Shown: positions 35,214-47,147 of the stretch, piece after piece
How the letters are laid out: the number at the start of each line of letters is the position of its first letter
Numbering within the stretch: position 1 is the stretch's first letter
Assembly (NCBI RefSeq): GCF_032854445.1
Contig: NC_088307.1
Coordinates: 25,557,953-25,621,952 of the forward strand
DNA from: Liolophura sinensis
Lineage: Eukaryota > Mollusca > Polyplacophora > Chitonida > Chitonidae
Length of the DNA: 64,000 nt
Reading direction: 5' to 3'
Program-made: the position numbers and the translations under genes
The notes under the pieces: model-generated
Told to the model about the DNA's origin: nothing
The model's input: only the letters and a program-made list of their open reading frames with translations
Database searches by the model: none

Positions 35214-35385
35214 TACTGATTTATTTGATTGGTGTTTACAACCATATAATTTAATAACTCCATCATTTTTCACTCACATAATGGCAGCCAATTTTATGTG
35301 TGGCAGAAACGGGAGCACTTGCAGTAAACCCCCGACCTTTGGCATGTCACTGGCAAACTTTCCTGCATGTGACATACATCATATT
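35214..35385 (-). mobile_element. SINE, sister subfamily with TTTTATGTGTGG block
   Basis: The tail TTTATTTGATTGGTGTTTAC is shared with the Nin-like copies. The body differs: AATTTTATGTGTGGCAGAAA, CTTGCAGTAAACCCCCGACC, GTCACTGGCAAACTTTCCTG. The same body type occurs at 56090-56180. Confidence 0.65.
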
Positions 35386-35458
35386 TGGTGCTAACTTCAT
35401 ACAACACCACAAGCCACAGCACAGTCAACCACTTATTTCCATCAAGGTATTACGATTT

Positions 35459-35774
35459 CAGAGGCCAAATGGTTAGAGTCCACCTCGAAGTCGAGAGACC
35501 CCGGGATCAAACCCGGGTCAGCCCATACCAAAGACTTTACAAATGCTACTTGTTGCTGCCTCGCTTAGCACACAGCACTGAGAGGTTAGAGCCAGGAAAT
35601 AAACAGGGCTGGTTGGCCCGGCGTCAGTATAATGTGACTGGATGGAGTTTCATGTCTGGTGTCTTATGTTATTACTTTGGGGGCATGGACTCAAACATCT
35701 AATGACTCCTTGTCGTCATATGACTGAAAAACTGTTCAGTACAGCACTCATTCTTTCATTCATTCATTCATTCA
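35459..35774 (+). mobile_element. tRNA-derived SINE, family V, full length
   Basis: Head GAGGCCAAATGGTTAGAGTC (A-box-like) and GGGATCAAACCCGG (B-box-like), a long body including CTCGCTTAGCACACAGCACT and GGTTGGCCCGGCGTCAGTAT, then TGACTCCTTGTCGTCATATG and an (ATTC)n tail at 35751-35774. It is the same family as the minus-strand copy at 39188-39505. Confidence 0.88.
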
Positions 35775-36756
35775 AGACTTGTAGATCATCTTTATCGCAA
35801 TCTGAAGCAGGGTAGAAAAGCATATTTGATCAGAATTAAGCGAACAGTGGCTGATAGAATGCGTCGATCCAGAGACACTTGCACACACACTCTCGGATGA
35901 GGAGACCTAGAGATTGAAAGGCAAGGTCATTATGACCACTGTGCCATAGTTTGTTGCCCAATGAATATAGGGCTATGCATCATCTAGGCGTTGAAACTAA
36001 CATTTGTAAAGCAGCCGTTAGCCGCTAATAGATATTCCTGTTGACTAGTCGCAAGACCAGTTTTACAAACCAACATTCATCACAAGTCACCACATAAAAA
36101 AAAAAATAGTATAAAGAGTGGGAAACTTAGGATGGGTTCATGCGAACAGAAAACAGTCAGCAGCTTTCAATGATGGCAGTAAAGGCGCAAGGAAAGTTCT
36201 AGGCGAATGAGTCAAATGAGTTTCCAAATCGTTTAACTATGATAGTCCGTAAATTGTCATAAATCAAAATATTCATCTTTGACATGGGAAATAATCCTGA
36301 CCAGAAATTTTTGAATCATGCAAACACACTGGACATATTTATCCAAGCCTGGAACATGTAATTTACCCACAGCCAGTGAACATAATCCTGCCTATTTTCC
36401 ACCCAATTAGCTCTTACTTCAGCAAATCAAGGTGAACTTACGACAAAGGCCACGTTGTTACAAGGCTTCAACAACAACCCTCACCTTGACTTACGGCTCA
36501 AATAAATCGCGCGGAAAGACTCAAGTCTCCACAAAAAAAAAAGCAACTGAACTCAACATGAAATGTCAGGGAAGCATGCAAGACTAATGGTTACAGACAG
36601 GGAGCCGAAACAGCTAAGACATTTACACTGAAATCCCTCCAGCTTACAAACAGCAGCATATCTGACGGGCGGGGGAACCTAGAGCCTTACCATAATGTAT
36701 CCCCAATATCGTGGAATTTATGGGAGCAGCCATGCCTTATAGATCTACCTTATTTA
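35775..36756. other. unique sequence, no gene seen
   Basis: Moderately complex sequence at 36100-36720 without repeats or coding pattern. Confidence 0.45.
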
Positions 36757-36945
36757 CTCAAACTTTTCGCAGGTGAAAGATCAACTGTAATTTATACACA
36801 TTTTTCAGTTGATTTTGGAGATCAAACTACACTAGGTTGGGTTGACCAATTGCAGTGCTTCACAAAAAGTGTAATTTTATGATTCTACACAAAATAATGC
36901 ATTCAAATATGCTTGAAGAAAGCATGCGAAAAAATTGAAGAATTA
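36757..36945 (-). mobile_element. MITE of the TA-target family
   Basis: Left ACTTTTCGCAGGTGAAAG, interior TTGATTTTGGAGATCAAACT and GCTTCACAAAAAGTGTAATT, right CATGCGAAAAAATTGAAGAA then TTA. Confidence 0.75.
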
Positions 36946-37248
36946 CAGTAATGTGAGGGAATCTTATTTTCAGCCCACAAAAATCCACAGTAGAAAAAAA
37001 AAAAAGAACTTTCGTAGAAGTGGATATGTGATTAGCCACTCCAGAGAGGGGAACTTTTTTTGTTTTTTTTTGTCATTTTTGAAAAAAAGTTGTTCTCAAA
37101 GTGAATGGATTTGACTATTAACCAATCATAGGAGAACATATGTTTGTATGTATGGATACAAAAGACAAACCACTCATGACTTCTACATGAGCTGTTTTAA
37201 ATCTGTTACTAAATTTCTTCTGTCCATTCCAGCAACAGATTACCAATT

Positions 37249-37489
37249 GACTAAATCAGTAATTTATTTATTTATTTATTTGACTGGTGTATTACACTGT
37301 ACTCAAGAATATTTCACTTATACGACAGTGGCCTAGAGCATTATGGTAGGAGGAAACCGGGCAGAGCCCAGGGGACGCCCATGACCATCCCCAGGTTGGT
37401 GGAAGACCTTCCCACAGACGGCCAAAGAGGAAGCCAGCACGAGGACTTGAACTCACATTGGTGGGAAGCTCCTGGGACTAAATTGGTAA
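37249..37489 (-). mobile_element. SINE (Nin-like), nearly full length, with TSD
   Basis: The body is 37263-37475, from the (TTTA)n tail through GGAGGAAACCGGGCAGAGCC to the B-box side GGACTTGAACTCACATTGG. GACTAAATCAGTAA (37249-37262) and GACTAAATTGGTAA (37476-37489) match at 12 of 14 bases. The A-box end is missing. Confidence 0.92.
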
Positions 37490-37847
37490 AATAAGTGATT
37501 GACTATTAACACACACATTTGTTCATTTGTTCTGTGAGATTTGATAATTAGTTAACTAATTGGATAATTACAGTAGTTCGTCCCCAACAGTATTTTCACA
37601 GGGGTCAACTGTTTGATGCAGGGCGAACACTGCCTTTTAATAATTAACACTGCAACTGTTTAACTAATTAATATGGGTTTATGGGAAAATTAATATGGAT
37701 AGTTTGAAATATTGACAATCATGTCTTGTGCCAACTCAAAACTTATTGCCAGGTATGTTAGTACTCCTAGAACTACATTTTAATTCATGCCACTGGTGCG
37801 CCACAATTGTTCCTGTGGAGAATGTATAGGTATCCTTCACTATACTC

Positions 37848-39187
37848 AATCAGACAGTCACGGTACTGAACCAGACAGTCATGGTACTGAATCAGACAGT
37901 CATGGTACTAACTCAGACAGTCATGGTACTGAATCAGACAGTCAGGGTACTGAATCAGATGGTCAGGGTCCTGAATCAGACAGTCATGGTACTGAATCAG
38001 ACAGTCAGGGTACTGAACCAGACAGTCATGGTACTGAATCAGACAGTCACGGTACTGAACCAGACAGTCACGGTACAGAATCAGACAGTCAGGGTCCTGA
38101 ATCAGACAGTCATGGTACTGAATCAGACAGTCAGGGTACTGAACCAGACAGTCAGGGTACTGAATCAGACAGTCACGGTACTGAACCAGACAGTCATGGT
38201 ACTGAATCAGACAGTCATGGTACTAACTCAGACAGTCATGGTACTGAATCAGACAGTCAGGGTACTGAATCAGACAGTCACGGTACTGAATCAGACAGTC
38301 AGGGTACTGAACCAGACAGTCAGGGTACTGAATCAGACAGTCATGGTACTAACTCAGACAGTCATGGTACTGAATCAGACAGTCAGGGTACTGAATCAGA
38401 CAGTCACAGTCCTGAATCAGACAGTCAGGGTACTGAATCAGACAGTCAGGGTACTGAATCAGACAGTCAGGGTACTGAATCAGACGGTCACAGTACTGAA
38501 TCAGACAGTCAGGGTACTGAATCAGACAGTCACGGTACTGAATCAGACAGTCATGGTACTAACTCAGACAGTCAGGGTCCTGAGTCAGACAGTCACAGTA
38601 CTAACTCAGACAGTCACAGTACTAACTCAAACAGCCACAGTACTGAATCAGACAGTCAGGGTACTGAATCAGACAGTCATGGTACTAACTCAGACAATCA
38701 TGGTACTAACTCAGACAGTCGCAGTGCTGAATCAGACAGTCAGGGTACTGAATCAGACAGTCGCAGTACTGAATCAGACAGTCAAAGTACTGAACCAGAC
38801 AGTCAAAGTACTGAACCAGACAGTCAGGGTCCTGAATCAGACAGTCATGGTACTGAACCAGACAGTCACAGTACTGAATCAGACAGTCATGGTACTGAAT
38901 CAGACAGTCACAGTACTGAATCAGACAGTCAGGGTACTGAATCAGACAGTCATGGTACTGAATCAGACAGTCATGGTACTGAATCAGACAGTCAGGGTAC
39001 TGAATCAGACAGTCATGGTACTAAATCAGACAGTCACAGTGCTGAATAAGACAGTCAGGGTCCTGAATCAGACAGTCAGGGTCCTGAATCAGACAGTCAG
39101 GGTCCTGAATCAGACAGTCAGGATCCTGAATCAGACACTCACGGTACTGAATCAGACGGTCACGGTACTAAATCAGACAGTCATGAA
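37848..39187. repeat. 21-bp minisatellite with 420-codon open frame
   Basis: About 63 units of AATCAGACAGTCAGGGTACT plus G, nearly all exactly 21 bp. The plus frame 37787-39049 starts with MPLVRHNCSCGECIGILHY and continues as heptads ESDSQGT or ESDSHGT with E/N, S/P, H/Q, G/S and T/P swaps. Another plus frame is also open for 436 codons (MVLNQTV type). The 420-codon frame ends at a TCA-to-TAA change while units continue for about 140 bp. A Ser/Asp/Glu-rich secreted or matrix-like protein is conceivable, but there is no signal peptide and two open frames make a plain minisatellite more likely. Confidence 0.95.
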
Positions 39188-39505
39188 ATGAATGAATGAA
39201 TGATTGCTTGGGGTTTAAGATTATACTTAACAATTTATCAGTCATTCAGACAACAAGGAGTCATTAGGTGTGTGTACATACACTGTGTCTCCACCTTACT
39301 GCTATCGCCACTGAAATATCATGCTGAAGACACCAGACATGACACCCCAAGAAGTCACATTATACTGACACCGGGCTAACCAGTCCTGTTTCCTTGCTCT
39401 AACCTCTCAGTGCTGAGCTCCAAGCGAGGCAACGAAAAGTACCATTTTCGAAGTCTTCAGTATGCCCCGATTTCGAGGGGGACGGCCTAACCATTAGGCG
39501 CTTGA
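39188..39505 (-). mobile_element. tRNA-derived SINE, family V
   Basis: Begins on the plus strand with GAATGAATGAATGATTGCTT then GGGGTTTAAG and ends near GACGGCCTAACCATTAGGCG, which is an A-box-like head when read in reverse. Its tail abuts the last unit of the 21-bp array, so it inserted at or in the array edge. Confidence 0.85.
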
Positions 39506-39679
39506 AGCCAGCAAAGAATGCCCAGCACACACGTCAAATAACATAAAATTTTGCCCCTAATTTTGTCTGATTCTGAAAACTGTACTGGTCTTAAAATCTA
39601 CCGGTCTGCTAATATTCTTTTCCATTAAAAGTAATACTTTTAGACATCTTTATTTGCCTATGAAGTGTACTTTTTTTGA

Positions 39680-39853
39680 GCGAAATTTATTTATCTCTTT
39701 CATTGGTGTTTTACGCCACACTCAGGAATATTTCACTTATGCCACAACAGCCAGCATTATGCCAAGGAATTTTATGCCAGCCTCCCAGCTGGAAACCCAC
39801 GACCATCCGCGGATTGCTGGCAGACCTTCCCACATATGGCCATGCGAAATTTA
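39680..39853 (-). mobile_element. SINE (Nin-like), 5'-truncated, with perfect 10-bp TSD
   Basis: Body about 39690-39843, with TTGGTGTTTTACGCCACACT, CACGACCATCCGCGGATTGC and GCAGACCTTCCCACATATGG. GCGAAATTTA is present at 39680-39689 and 39844-39853. Confidence 0.9.
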
Positions 39854-40356
39854 AGGCCATTTAACTTACCATAAAGCTCCCTTACATATACATGTACCTC
39901 CTCTGACTGAACACCAAGGTCCATTAATGGCGTTTGTCGCCCACCAGTGGCTTAATCTTACATCCTCACCCACTCCGCCACCCTACCACCCCCTTCATCC
40001 CCAACTAAGACTAGCTGGTGTATGTATTTAAGAGTGGATTACATTTCATTTCCCTATCGTGGGAAAGTATCTTAATGACTGTGGGCAGCCTAGTCTGTTG
40101 GATATCGCCTAGGCTTTTCCCAAACTATGTAGATTCTCTTGTTTTTCTGGCAGTCTGTGGCTTACTGGTTCATGTATTACTCCCCTTTAGCAGCAGTCAA
40201 TCTTACAGCTATATAAGCTTTTGGCTGTATGCTTTTAGGAGCTGTACATTATACAAATAAGCAGTTACATGTGCCGTATATATAAAAACAAGACCATGGC
40301 ATGTTGAAATATGACCTCCAATAGCTACAATTTGTTAACCTATAATGCTTCTGTAA
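39854..40356. other. unique sequence, no gene seen
   Basis: An 80-codon plus frame (40018-40260) is hydrophobic but lacks other support. Confidence 0.45.
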
Positions 40357-40770
40357 TTCATTGCCAGTACGTCCAGTAATACATTGCCAGTACGTCCAGT
40401 AATGCTTTGCCAGTACGTCCAGTAATGCTTTGCCAGTGTGTCCAGTAAGGCACTGCCAGTACATCCAGTAATTCATTATCAGTATGACCATGCAGGAATG
40501 CATTATCAGTATGACCATGCAGTAATGCATTATCAGTATGACCATGCAGGAATGCATTATCAGTATGACCATGCAGTAATACATTTTCAGTATGACCATG
40601 CAGTAATGCATTATCAGTATGACCATGCAGTAATGCATTATCAAAATGACCATGCAGGAATGCATTATCAGTATGACCGTGCAGTAATACATTATCAGTA
40701 TGACCATGCAGTAATGCATTATCAGTATGACCATGCAGTAATACATTATCAGTATGACCAGTAATATATT
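40357..40770. repeat. 23-bp to 27-bp tandem array
   Basis: The left third uses 23-bp units (GCCAGTACGTCCAGTAATGC then TTT). From about 40475 the unit is 27 bp, with an extra ATGC after GACC (CAGTATGACCATGCAGTAAT then GCATTAT). The false frames (HYQYDHAVM on plus, MVILIMHYC on minus) reflect the 27-bp period. Confidence 0.95.
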
Positions 40771-41521
40771 GTCAATATGTCCATACATCATCATCACACA
40801 AGTGGCAATGGACTTCAAAATAAAATACATAAAATGTACCTTGACCCCATATTACATGAGTATTTGTACTAGGGAAGGTCCCAGTTGTACTCAGTTGTAT
40901 ACACATCCTGTTAATGCTAATCATGAAAGTTTCTGTTTCTTCTATTGTTACCTCTTCTCTTATTTATTGTCCAACTGGTTCAAGTTTGTTTAGTTAAAAT
41001 CCATTTTGGGACTATCTCTGGCGACCTTTCCTGCCAACTCAAACACTTACCATATATTAAATAAGAAAACACATCCTCTAAATAACTTTACACAAATACC
41101 AGGGCTTTACTTTCGACAGGGATCTGGGAATACGATTTTCGCCTTGACTCCCGTAAACCAAATTGACGGGCACCTGCTGGGATTCCCGTAACAAAATCAC
41201 AAAAATAATTTTCAAAATGACCAACTGTTCTCAAAATTTCCAATTCATACCCCCTCTCAATAAGTGGACGTACGATCTTAAACATCGCCATAATGCGTGC
41301 CTTGTTCGACTTTTTACACGCTATTTCGAATGGGCGTTGTTGTTGTTTGCCATGATAACTTTCAAAACATACAATCACTAGAACCTCTATGCTGACTAAC
41401 AGAGATCAAAATAAACTGTGAACTAATTTGGAAATTGAAAGGAATCACCTAACTGCGGGTTTTATCCTACACTGCAAGCAAATTCTTTAACATAAACTAA
41501 CTGAAAAATAATGAAATACAG
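40771..41521. other. unique sequence, no gene seen
   Basis: Small frames on both strands without motifs. Confidence 0.5.
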
Positions 41522-42643
41522 CAGGGGTCGAAATAACCGCTGGCCCACTGATAATGAAATCTTTGACGCTGTGGTGAGAGTTGGGATAAGTCTGGTATGC
41601 CAAGCCAAATTTTAATGGCAGGGAGGGAAAATAAGGGCTTTAAATGTGTAAACAAACTTTGGTGAATTAAGGCATAGTAGGTAAACAAATTAGAAGTTCA
41701 TTCATCTTTACTTTGATCAATCTTCTGCATGCCGAAAACAGTGAAAAAAAAAGCAGATAACAACAGTGTTGGTTTCTAGTGAATGTCACCATGATACTGG
41801 CTATCTCAGTGGCTGTGTCTCTTCTGAGTGAGCGTCTAATAAATTGTGGGAAATGCCACCTGTGTACAACGGCCGTTTGACATCTACAGCAGTGGTAGTG
41901 GTTCTGACCAGCTACTGAGGATGATCAATACCACAAGATATCCAAAACTAATGAGAAGATTGCAATGAAATGAACAGGGGGAAAAGGGGTGTCTGAAGAG
42001 ATTTTTGTTAAAATACTTTGTTGGCTATAAAGTAGCGAAGAAACACCAGAAGTAGCGCAAATCAGAACGGCTTTAAACAGTTTGGTTGTAAATTTGACTT
42101 GCATCTACACTGGAGTTTTGGAACTAAAGGAAAGATTTTATTGTTGCATGCAACTGTCAAATGTCACAGCAATATAGCAAATCCATTACTAATGTAATTG
42201 TGGCTGAAATCTTTGGTCTAGGGATGGTTAATATTTTACTAATATGGCCCATGGGAAGATTGCTGGCCCCTCAAGGTCTTACCCAAAATAAAAAGTTCAC
42301 AGCTGATTTCTGGGTTACAAACCTCTAGTACCTGAACAGCTGATTTCTGGGTTACAAACCTCTAGTACCTGAACAGCTGATTTCTGGGTTACAAACCTCT
42401 AGTACCTGAACTTCTTCAAAAAATTGTTCATGTCATCGGTAACAAGTAATCATGGAATTCTTTGAACAAAGATAATAATAAACTGTATATATCAGAATAA
42501 CCTACAATATTAAAACTTTACTGGCATGGTGCTTGTTTTTTATCTTGATTTGTGGGACTTAAACAATTGGGCAAGGGCCTATTGATTTCCAAGTCAACTG
42601 GCCCTGCTGGCCTTTTGATTTGTGGGACTTATTTCTACCCCTG
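41522..42643. mobile_element. possible non-autonomous hAT-type element
   Basis: The left end is CAGGGGTCGAAATAAC and the reverse complement of the right end is CAGGGGTAGAAATAAG, matching at 14 of 15 leading bases. CAGGGG ends and GGCCC-rich subterminal words (TGGCCCACTG, CTGGCCCCTCAAGG, CTGGCCCTGCTGGCC) are typical of hAT-derived elements. No 8-bp target duplication is evident (AAATACAG versus TAAAATGA) and no transposase frame exists, so this is tentative. Confidence 0.42.
42299..42409. repeat. 37-bp tandem repeat, three perfect copies
   Basis: ACAGCTGATTTCTGGGTTAC begins units at 42299, 42336 and 42373. No differences are seen, so the expansion is recent. It lies inside the possible hAT-type element. 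Confidence 0.97.
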
Positions 42644-44030
42644 TAAAATGATGTTTATGTCAGCCGGAATCCTCAAAACAAAAAAATTTATTTACACTGT
42701 ATTAAAACTTGGAGTAATTGCATACTTTGTGCCATTAGATTTGTCCTAGATTCTGCTGGATTCCCGCAAAGCAACCCTACGGATTATTTAGACTTACTAA
42801 AAAGAATTACTAAAATGAATGTCTGAACACAATTTTCAAAACAAATGTTCAGAGTCAACCTGTGCCTCTGCCTTATGTCATATCTCATGTCAAATGTTGG
42901 AATCTCAAATAAATGTTACTTTCACAATTATTTTCCTGCACATTTCAATTAAATTTTTCTTCGTCATATAAGACATAGGCAACTAGGAGTGGAAAACTTT
43001 ATATACAAGTCCAATTTACAATTTAAAAAAAATACATTACTAAGAACTGGTTTTGAGCTCCCACCTGCAATGCCTTTGCCTTGTCAGGAAGAGCAAGTGA
43101 TTCACAGACAGCTAGAAAGATGTCCACAACCATTAATGTCCAGTGGGAGAATTTTCTTTATCAAATAACCTCCAAAGTACAAATATATCAAATCTTATCA
43201 CAATACAAGAGAAAAATAATCATACAAAGCACATGGGGGTGACATGGAATCCCTTCCAATTTGATACTGTCTACACTATTCTATGTACACATATCCACAG
43301 ACCCAGAGTCTGCATATTACCCAGGGCATGCTGGGAGCTGTCCAGGTTACTGGGTTCTGGGTTGACAAGTCCCACATGTACAGGATTCATTTTATACCCT
43401 ATTAGTATTAATAGTGCCAGGGTGAGGAATTCAGCACAGACGGAAGTATAGATACACCCCAGTGCAGTTATTGGAGAAGAACAAAAAAAGTGAAACCTTG
43501 TAGCAGTCAATGTAAACAACAATTTGAAGGCAGAAACATCAGCAGTGGGGACTGCCTGAGCAGGAGGGTGCTGGGCACAAGGGAACAAGTGTTACTCAAC
43601 AACTCTGATAGACATCACATTGAAAAAAGAAGAAAAACCAGCAGTTGAGTCAGAGCATGCCTATATAATTGCTCCAAATGCTGGTAGAGTACAGTTCAAA
43701 CGATTACTTTTTTTTACAGTTTTGCCATCAATATCCACTATGGTCAATAGCAAAAAAATTCTGTTTCTCTCCTTTTTTTTGTTTGTGCTTAAAATTAGTA
43801 CATGGAAGACAGCAATTACTAAAGTTGTTTTAAAGCCAGTGTTATAGTAATTATGATCCCTATTAGTTGTCAAACATTTATGAATAGTCACATGATATAG
43901 TAGAACTATTATTATCCTTAGCGATAGAAAAGTTTGAACTCGAAAGTCCCCTGTTCAGGTTTATTTCGATCAAGAGACAAAAAAATGTGCCTAAAACTGT
44001 ATAACAACAAGCACAAAATTACAGTAGCTG
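42644..44030. other. unique sequence, no gene seen
   Basis: Frames of about 100 codons on both strands at 43143-43588 overlap each other and have no known motif. Nothing else recognised. Confidence 0.5.
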
Positions 44031-44160
44031 AACTAAAAAAGACGTTAGAGAGTATATCCAGAGCAGCGACAACAGTGTGATAGCTGGTAAATTGTTACAT
44101 CTAACTGGTGAAAAACAGTCTCTTGTCAATTTATCTCAGCTACACGTAGGGTTTTATACT
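44031..44160. repeat. dispersed repeat E, copy 1
   Basis: ACAGTGTGATAGCTGGTAAA, then GTGAAAAACAGTCTCTTG and CAATTTATCTCAGCTA, parallel 54583-54700 (ACAGTGTGATAGCTGACAAA, GTGAAATACAGCCTCTTG, CAATTTGCCTCAGCTA). Class unknown. Confidence 0.7.
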
Positions 44161-44470
44161 AACTGTTTATCCCGTATATGGGATTTCGTGTGGTCTTACA
44201 CCCAGGCACCTTATTAACTCAATGACTTGTGTAAAAACATGGGACGCAATGTTAAAAATATAGGACATCCATGCTAAAAATATAGACACCAATATTAAAA
44301 GATAGCTAGGATATGTGAAAAATTGAACTTGTTGGATAAAATCCACAAATACAAAGAAAAACAATCATGTCATTCAGGGAAAAGTACTTACATGTACACA
44401 TTCAGCTAGAGTACTTCAGTACACCCCTTGATGTACAGCTCTTTATGTCCCTCACAATCTGAAAATATAC

Positions 44471-44535
44471 ATTTTATTTATTTGATTGGTGTTTTAATTA
44501 TGGCATACTCAAAAATATTTCACTTTTACGGTCGC
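44471..44535 (-). mobile_element. short SINE fragment
   Basis: ATTTTATTTATTTGATTGGT followed by CATACTCAAAAATATTTCAC. Confidence 0.75.
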
Positions 44536-45998
44536 TAGGTAAAAAAATTGCATTGATCATTCTCAAACACACAGATATGCATGTACACCAAGGCCATTTT
44601 GGTTCTACAAAACTTTTGGGCTCCTAAACTGTTGGGCGCCCAAACTAAGCAAGCTGTACTATAGCCAACAAGTCTACGAAACAAAAATATGAAATTTTAC
44701 CAATAAAAAGTTAAGTTTTCGTGTAATTTTCTTTCATTCACAGGATTAAAAGCTCTTAGAACCCATCATTTTGAGTTGAATTTTTTAAATTTGTTAAAGC
44801 GCAGTCACAATGTCACCATTAAAGTTTGGACACTTTGTTTTTCTACACTTGGCCTTGTACATGTAAAACCAACTGTAAACCGAAAGGATTCTAACTCTAA
44901 CATAAGGAACTGGTGTGACTTGAGAAATTGTTGAAGTCTAAACCACAATATATCACTGAAAAAAATCTGGGAAATAAAACTATAAACTGTACCGTTATCT
45001 CTAGTCAATAATAAATCAGGGGATCCTTGTCCGAAATCTCTGCTTCTCCCTTCCAAATTGGCTGCTGTTTAGAGGCTTAGTTTGTTTACATCTCGCAGCC
45101 TTAGGCTTAGCAGGAGCACACAAATGTTTATTCTCGGCTAATATAATTATTTTGATTATAGCAGATTGCGATCTTAATTTATACCTTGAATGGTTCAATC
45201 TGTAAACCATGCCCAGTTTCATGTCAACACCAGTGCCTCCAGTACAACGCACTTACATTGAACAGCAACACAGCAGGAAGCCCAAAAAGAAAAAAAAAAA
45301 TGCCAATTTCTGTCGAATACATGGGTGAAAATTTGTGCCTGCCATCCATCACAAGTTACGTCAGCAGGCTGTTTTAATTGGCAACCAACAACACCTTCTG
45401 TTAAATCCCATCTAATTTGTTCCAATTTTGGGTTCGAGGCGATGACAAAAAACAGATTAGACAGGATGAAATCTGCTGCTCGGCAAGGCGGGCAAAATGC
45501 CTCAGCTGGTAATCTCCACAGAGTGGAGGTAAAATATAGTGGTCCAAAAACCGAATGGAGTAAATGGAACGTCGGGAAAGTTAAAAGCTCTAACAAGCTA
45601 TGCTATACGCCAAAGCATCTTCAGTAAAATGTTTTTATACCTCTGTTTTGCACGCAGAATACATCATGAAACCAAGTTTTGTTGAGCCATTGTGGAAGTA
45701 CAGGGTATTCCACAGGGAAAATGAGCATCATAGCATATGGTCATATACTGGTACCCAAATTACTGTGGACATAAACACTGGAAATATCACATGTACAGCC
45801 TCCAAGAAACAAAGAAACTTCCCAAAAGGCTGTACCTGGAAATTCCACAAAAAAACATAGCATAATACCTTAGGCTACACATTTATGTTGAACACATAAA
45901 TGTTTCCTGTATTAAACTATACTTATATAAACCATATCTATCACCTAGAAACTTTTCCAAAACACCAGTTTTTCAAAACCTGAAACAAAATCTGGGCC
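44536..45998. other. unique sequence, no gene seen
   Basis: Overlapping frames at 45219-45627 on both strands have no recognisable product. The sequence is otherwise AT-rich. Confidence 0.5.
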
Positions 45999-46207
45999 TA
46001 ATTCTTCATCGTTTTCGCATGTTTGCAAAGTGTTTATGCAAGCATATTCTGAAGGCATTATTCTGTGTAGACTGGTAAAATTATACTTCTGTGAAGCCCT
46101 GAAACTGGCCAATCTAACTTATGTAGTATTGTCTCCTAAATCAAAATAAAAATGTGCATAAATTGCACTGAAAGTTGCTCTTTCATATGCAAAAAGGTTG
46201 AGGTTTT
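45999..46207 (+). mobile_element. MITE of the TA-target family
   Basis: Left end TAATTCTTCATCGTTTTCGC, interior GTGAAGCCCTGAAACTGGCC, right part CTCTTTCATATGCAAAAAGG. The right terminus is degraded. Confidence 0.75.
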
Positions 46208-46479
46208 AACATATGTACATGTATTGATTGTTGAGCTCGGTCTTAACATTAGTCCAGATTAAAATCATATTTACAGTTTATTCTAGTTATTATAAGGCTG
46301 CATTGTATTGAGATTTGATTCATTTATTTAATTAATCGTTACTTAAATGTCACACTGATCATGTTTTTACCTCCACCATGACAGTTAGTGTTATAGGTAG
46401 ATAAAACTGAAATGCCCACTGTAAACCACCAACCGCAATGGCTGCATTGTGAAATCTAAAGTTTAAAATGTAAAAATGC

Positions 46480-46610
46480 GTTTTCAGAAGAAAATCAAAG
46501 GATACTTTTGATGTCAACACATAAATTTCTGTTGATAAGAAATGAATAAAACTGAAAAAAAGTTTGTGCTAGATGAATCAATCACTTGAAAAATGCTGAA
46601 ATTTATTTTA
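46480..46610 (-). repeat. dispersed element D, unexpanded copy
   Basis: ACTTTTGATGTCAACACATA, TTGATAAGAAATGAATAAAA, GATGAATCAATCACTTGAAA in the inverted order of element D. Confidence 0.55.
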
Positions 46611-46936
46611 ACATTTATTTAACAGTTTCAATTTTGATGTTTCAATGTTAAACTCCAAAGGCTATAAAACAGACCGTTCCAATAAAAAATTTTAACTGTC
46701 TTGTTGAAACTGGTCTCAGTATGGTGAACATCAGATTGGAGCTCAATCTACCCTCTAGTCACGACTGAAACTTCCAAGATGGCAATCAGGGTATTTTCTA
46801 TCTTGCAGCTCAGTGTTAGAGCGGAATCCTGGGGTTAGTATTTGAAGTTTAAGTTACAGGAGTGTTATGCCTGGTGTGTTGAGCATGGAAGTTTAATAAA
46901 ACAGGAAGAATAAACATATTGGCAACAGAATTAAGA

Positions 46937-47147
46937 ACTTATTTTTTTATTTGATTGGTGTTTTATGCCATACCCAAGAATATTTCACTTACACGACGGC
47001 AGCCAGCATTACGGTGGGTGGAAACTGGGCAGAGCCCAGGAGAAACTCACAACCATCCGCAGGTTGCTGACAAACCTTTCCATGTGCAAGCCTCCTAAAA
47101 GAAGGACTTGTCCTGATCTCCAGGGGGATGAGGGGGGGGGGGGGGGG
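46937..47147 (-). mobile_element. SINE (Nin-like), 5'-truncated, followed by a 16-G run
   Basis: The SINE is 46937-47104 (TTTATTTGATTGGTGTTTTA, GGAAACTGGGCAGAGCCCAG, CCGCAGGTTGCTGACAAACC). A run of 16 G lies at 47132-47147 just beyond it. No clear target duplication. Confidence 0.88.

Noticed and set aside
37881-39191. 436-codon plus-strand frame MVLNQTV-type repeats
   Set aside because: Second open frame of the 21-bp array; two long frames in the same strand argue that neither is constrained.
46321-46400. Possible SINE tail (CATTTATTTAATTAATCG)
   Set aside because: The rest of the family blocks cannot be found; AT-rich chance similarity is likely.
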